From an uncultured Desulfobacteraceae bacterium (lineage in GTDB: Bacteria; Desulfobacterota; Desulfobacteria; Desulfobacterales; UBA2174): a DNA stretch of 15,732 nt. Numbering within the stretch: position 1 is the stretch's first letter; the number at the start of each line of letters is the position of its first letter. Position numbers and translations under genes: made by a program. Positions 13,052 through 15,732 of the stretch are shown one piece after another. Location of the stretch: positions 1-15,732 of the forward strand of contig CALJLV010000009.1 in the NCBI GenBank assembly GCA_937982505.1, given 5' to 3'. The notes under the pieces were generated by a model. That model was not told the DNA's origin. It did not search any database and worked only from the letters and a program-made list of their open reading frames with translations.

Positions 13052-13954
13052 ATGAAACCCGCTGCGGCGATCGAAAATTTTTTTTCCGCGGCCACGGACC
13101 GCATCCTGGCCCGCTGGCCCCGCCGTGCCGCCGCGGCCCGGCGCCTGGCCACCGCGGCGCTTGTCTCGCACCGCGGCGAACACGACAACCGCCGGGTGTT
13201 TGAGAACACCCTGGCCGCCTTCGACCGGGCCGCGGCCGCCGGCGTCTGGGGGCTCGAACTGGATGTCCGCTGGAGCGCCGATCGCCAGCCGGTGGTCTTT
13301 CACGATCCGGATCTCAGGCGCCTGGCGGCCAACCCCATGCGCCTGTGCCAGGCGACGCTTTCCCGGCTGCGGGCCGTCTTCGCCCCCCTGGCGACCCTGG
13401 CCGAGGTGGTGGCCCGCTACGGCGGGCGCTGCCATCTGATGATCGAGATCAAGTCCGAAGTCTACCCCGACCCGCCAGTGCAGTCCGCCATCCTGGCCCA
13501 GGTGCTTTCCCCCTTGAGGCCGGCGGCCGATTACCATCTGATGAGCCTCGATCCAGCCATGTTCCGCCATCTGGGCTTTGTTCCCCGCCGCTGCCTGGTC
13601 CCCATTGCCTGGGGCGGCGTGGCGGCTTTCAGCCGTCTGGCCCTGGAACGCGGCTACGGTGGCGTGGCCGGCCACTTCGGACTGGTGGGCCGACGCTGCC
13701 TGGAGCGCCACCACCGCCATGGCCAGCAGGTCGGCTGCGGGATGGTGGATTCGCCCAGGGGCGTCTACCGGGAGGTGGATCGGGGCGTGGACTGGATTTT
13801 TTCCAACCGCGCCGCCCCGTTGGCCAGAATCTGCGGCGCCCGCAGGAGGAGAAATGACCCGCATACCCATGACGCCCCGGTTTCCGGGAGGGATGTTTTT
13901 CGCGGCCCGCGATCGTGCAGGAGCAGCACTGAGGGGAAATCCGACGGGCATTGA
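13052..13954 (+). CDS. Glycerophosphodiester phosphodiesterase family protein
   Basis: A GDPD-fold phosphodiesterase that would hydrolyse glycerophosphodiesters to glycerol 3-phosphate and an alcohol. Family residues are in place: SHRGEHDNRRVFENT (His40, Arg41, Glu51), GLELDV (Glu69, Asp71), VVFHDPDLRR (His84), MIEIKSE and the closing WIFSNRAAPLA. The full 300-residue frame carries about 40 extra, arginine-rich residues after the domain that overlap the next gene by 101 bases; they resemble no GDPD tail I know. There is no signal peptide, so a cytoplasmic location is likely, although residues 1-35 form a basic, alanine-rich helix-like extension. The ATG at 13052 has only a weak GGAT ribosome site. 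The exact substrate cannot be told from sequence. Confidence 0.88.
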   Translation: MKPAAAIENFFSAATDRILARWPRRAAAARRLATAALVSHRGEHDNRRVFENTLAAFDRAAAAGVWGLELDVRWSADRQPVVFHDPDLRRLAANPMRLCQATLSRLRAVFAPLATLAEVVARYGGRCHLMIEIKSEVYPDPPVQSAILAQVLSPLRPAADYHLMSLDPAMFRHLGFVPRRCLVPIAWGGVAAFSRLALERGYGGVAGHFGLVGRRCLERHHRHGQQVGCGMVDSPRGVYREVDRGVDWIFSNRAAPLARICGARRRRNDPHTHDAPVSGRDVFRGPRSCRSSTEGKSDGH

Positions 13955-15732
13955 GGCGGGCCACAGGGGGACGGGCCCCAGGCGCGCCCTGGCCTTTTGC
14001 ACGGCGCTGCTGGCCGTTGCCGTCATACTGATCTCAGGCCTGCCCGACGCCCTGGCGGACCAGGGTGAAAGGATCCTGTTCTTCCAAAGTCATGTCCGAA
14101 TCCTGCCCCAGGGCGACCTGGAGGTCATCGAAACCATCCGGGTGAGGGCCGCCGGGGATCGGATCCAGCGCGGCATCTACCGCGATTTTCCCACCGACTA
14201 TCGCTCCGAGCTGGGACACCGGGTCCGGGTGCGCTTCGATGTTTTGGCGGTGCAGCGCGACGGCCGCGCCGAACCCTACCACAGCGAGGCGCGTTCCGGC
14301 GGCGTGCGGGTCTATATCGGCCACCGGGATGTTTTTCTGCAGCCCGGCGAATACACCTACACCCTGGCTTACCGCTGCGACCGGCAGATCGGTTTTTTCA
14401 CCGACTACGATGAGCTTTACTGGAACGTGACCGGCAACGACTGGGAGTTGGCCATCGAGGAGGCCCGGGCGGTGATCGACCTGCCCCCCGGCGCTCCGGT
14501 GCGCCAGCATGCCGCCTACACCGGTCCTGCCGGCGCCACGGGGGGCGATTACCGGATCGAATCCGGAGAGGGGTATCTGGTCTCCGCCACCACCCGGGTC
14601 CTTCAGCCCCGGGAAGGGCTCACCGTGGCCGTGGCCTGGCCCAAGGGATTCGTGGCCGAACCCACTCCGGCGGACCGGATGGCGGATATGGTGCAAGACA
14701 ACCTCTCGATGACCGTCGCTCTGGCCGGGCTGGCGTTGCTGCTCCTCTATTACGGGATCGCCTGGTGGAAGGTGGGAAGGGATCCGGCCCGGGGGACCAT
14801 CATTCCCCGCTACGCGCCCCCCAAGGGGGTGTCACCGGCGGCGGCGCGATTCGTGATGCGCATGGGATTCGACCAGAAGGCGCTTGCCGTGGCGGTGGTC
14901 AGCATGGCGGTCAAGGGCTTTTTGAAGATCACTGAGGGCGCCGACGGCGTCTATTCCCTGGAGGCCACGGGCGCCGGCGCCGAGCGCCTGTCCGCCGGCG
15001 AGGCCCGGGTGGCCGCGGCGCTGCTGCCGGCCGGAAGCGGACCGATCCGGCTGCAGCACACGTCCCACAGGAAGGTGGGGGCCGCAACCAAGGCCCTGCG
15101 CCACAGCCTCGGCGGAGAGTATGAAAGGCAATACTTTTTGCACAACACCGGCTACTTCATCCCGGGGATCGTCATCTCCCTAATCGTGCTGGCGGCGGTC
15201 ATATTCACCGGCGACATGGTACCGGTGGCCATCTTCATGTTCGTCTGGATCTCCTTCTGGAGTGTGGGGGTCTATGGCCTGGCCGTGCGCGTGGTCACCG
15301 CCTGGCGCAGCCGCCAGGTGGCCGGCGCCGTTGCCGTGACGCTTTTCTCCCTGCCGTTTTTCGGCGCTGAAATTTTCGCCGTCGGACTGCTGGCCAACGC
15401 CATCACCCCGCCGAGTCTGATCCTGCTGCTGTCCATCGTGGGCGTCAACCTCCTCTTTTACCATCTGTTCAAGGCGCCCACCCTGGCCGGGCGGCGTTTG
15501 ATGGACGAAATCGAAGGGTTGAAACGCTATCTGAGCATTGCCGAACAGGACCGCCTGAACAAGCTGCACCCGCCGGAGCGGACCCCGGAACATTTCGAGG
15601 CCCTGCTGCCCTATGCCATGGCCCTGGACGTGGAAAACCAGTGGAGCGCGCAGTTCGCCGACGTCCTGGAGAAGGCGACCCGGGAGGCCCGGGCGGGCCA
15701 AAGGTCCGGTTTTTCGTGGTACCCCGGGCGAT
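13854..15732 (+). CDS. DUF2207-family membrane protein (3' end beyond window)
   Basis: An open frame with no stop before the window edge, at least 626 codons. ATG 13854 follows a near-perfect AGGAGG (13844-13849). A basic N-terminal stretch of about 45 residues precedes a hydrophobic signal segment (ALAFCTALLAVAVILISG) with a likely cleavage after DALA near residue 68. Next is an extracytoplasmic domain with the family pattern RGIYRDFPTDY, GEYTYTLAYRCDRQIGFFTD, DELYWNVTGNDW and AWPKGF. A transmembrane helix near residues 286-305 is followed by WWKVGRDP and IIPRYAPPKGVSPAAARFVM. Two further paired hydrophobic regions lie near residues 433-482 and 493-540. The tail begins LMDEIEGLKRYL. These features match DUF2207, a family of unknown function. 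It overlaps the phosphodiesterase gene by 101 bases and is likely co-transcribed with it. Confidence 0.88.
   Translation, partial: MTRIPMTPRFPGGMFFAARDRAGAALRGNPTGIEAGHRGTGPRRALAFCTALLAVAVILISGLPDALADQGERILFFQSHVRILPQGDLEVIETIRVRAAGDRIQRGIYRDFPTDYRSELGHRVRVRFDVLAVQRDGRAEPYHSEARSGGVRVYIGHRDVFLQPGEYTYTLAYRCDRQIGFFTDYDELYWNVTGNDWELAIEEARAVIDLPPGAPVRQHAAYTGPAGATGGDYRIESGEGYLVSATTRVLQPREGLTVAVAWPKGFVAEPTPADRMADMVQDNLSMTVALAGLALLLLYYGIAWWKVGRDPARGTIIPRYAPPKGVSPAAARFVMRMGFDQKALAVAVVSMAVKGFLKITEGADGVYSLEATGAGAERLSAGEARVAAALLPAGSGPIRLQHTSHRKVGAATKALRHSLGGEYERQYFLHNTGYFIPGIVISLIVLAAVIFTGDMVPVAIFMFVWISFWSVGVYGLAVRVVTAWRSRQVAGAVAVTLFSLPFFGAEIFAVGLLANAITPPSLILLLSIVGVNLLFYHLFKAPTLAGRRLMDEIEGLKRYLSIAEQDRLNKLHPPERTPEHFEALLPYAMALDVENQWSAQFADVLEKATREARAGQRSGFSWYPGR

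Noticed and set aside
1..15732. tRNA, rRNA, CRISPR arrays, insertion sequences, phage genes or attachment sites
   Set aside because: I saw no repeat arrays, transposase or integrase motifs, or RNA gene signatures. The region looks like ordinary vertically inherited chromosome.

Overview
The window is GC-rich, densely packed DNA dominated by one plus-strand run of anaerobic (early cobalt insertion) cobalamin biosynthesis genes. The CbiD/CbiG route, the fused CbiET, and a solo GMP-synthetase-like ATP pyrophosphatase fit an anaerobic bacterium, most plausibly a deltaproteobacterial (Desulfobacterota) sulfate reducer. That placement is an inference from gene content and style; no taxonomic marker is present.

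Layout. 1-35: tail of an unidentified upstream gene. 32-5762: corrin ring genes cbiC, cbiD, cbiET, cbiF, cbiG, cbiH. 5786-11221: late steps, namely corrinoid adenosyltransferase (cobA/cobO), cobyric acid synthase (cbiP/cobQ), cobU, cobS, threonine-phosphate decarboxylase (cobD) and cbiB. 11310-12275: stand-alone ATP-pyrophosphatase half of GMP synthase. 12391-12888 (minus): cyclophilin peptidyl-prolyl isomerase. 13052-13954: glycerophosphodiester phosphodiesterase. 13854 to the window end: DUF2207-family membrane protein, cut by the edge.

How the genes work together. CbiH, F, G, D, ET and C carry cobalt-precorrin-3 to cobyrinic acid. The adenosyltransferase adds the upper ligand, and CbiP amidates the side chains. 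CobD makes aminopropanol phosphate and CbiB attaches it. CobU activates the product with GTP, and CobS joins it to the lower-ligand nucleotide. Not seen here, and expected elsewhere or just upstream: cobaltochelatase (cbiK/cbiX), cbiL, cbiJ, cbiA and cobT. Four junctions are ATGA stop/start overlaps (32, 1840, 7844, 9196), which points to a translationally coupled operon.

Main points for a second look: the cbiG/cbiH junction, where cbiG runs into cbiH in another frame and cbiH has no good start, so it may be a split or frameshifted CbiG-CbiH fusion; the solo GuaA-like protein with an altered substrate-loop motif; a similar long overlap at the phosphodiesterase/DUF2207 junction; and an AT-rich leader before cbiD with a candidate promoter. 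I found no RNA genes, insertion sequences or CRISPR arrays. No clearly new multi-gene system stands out.
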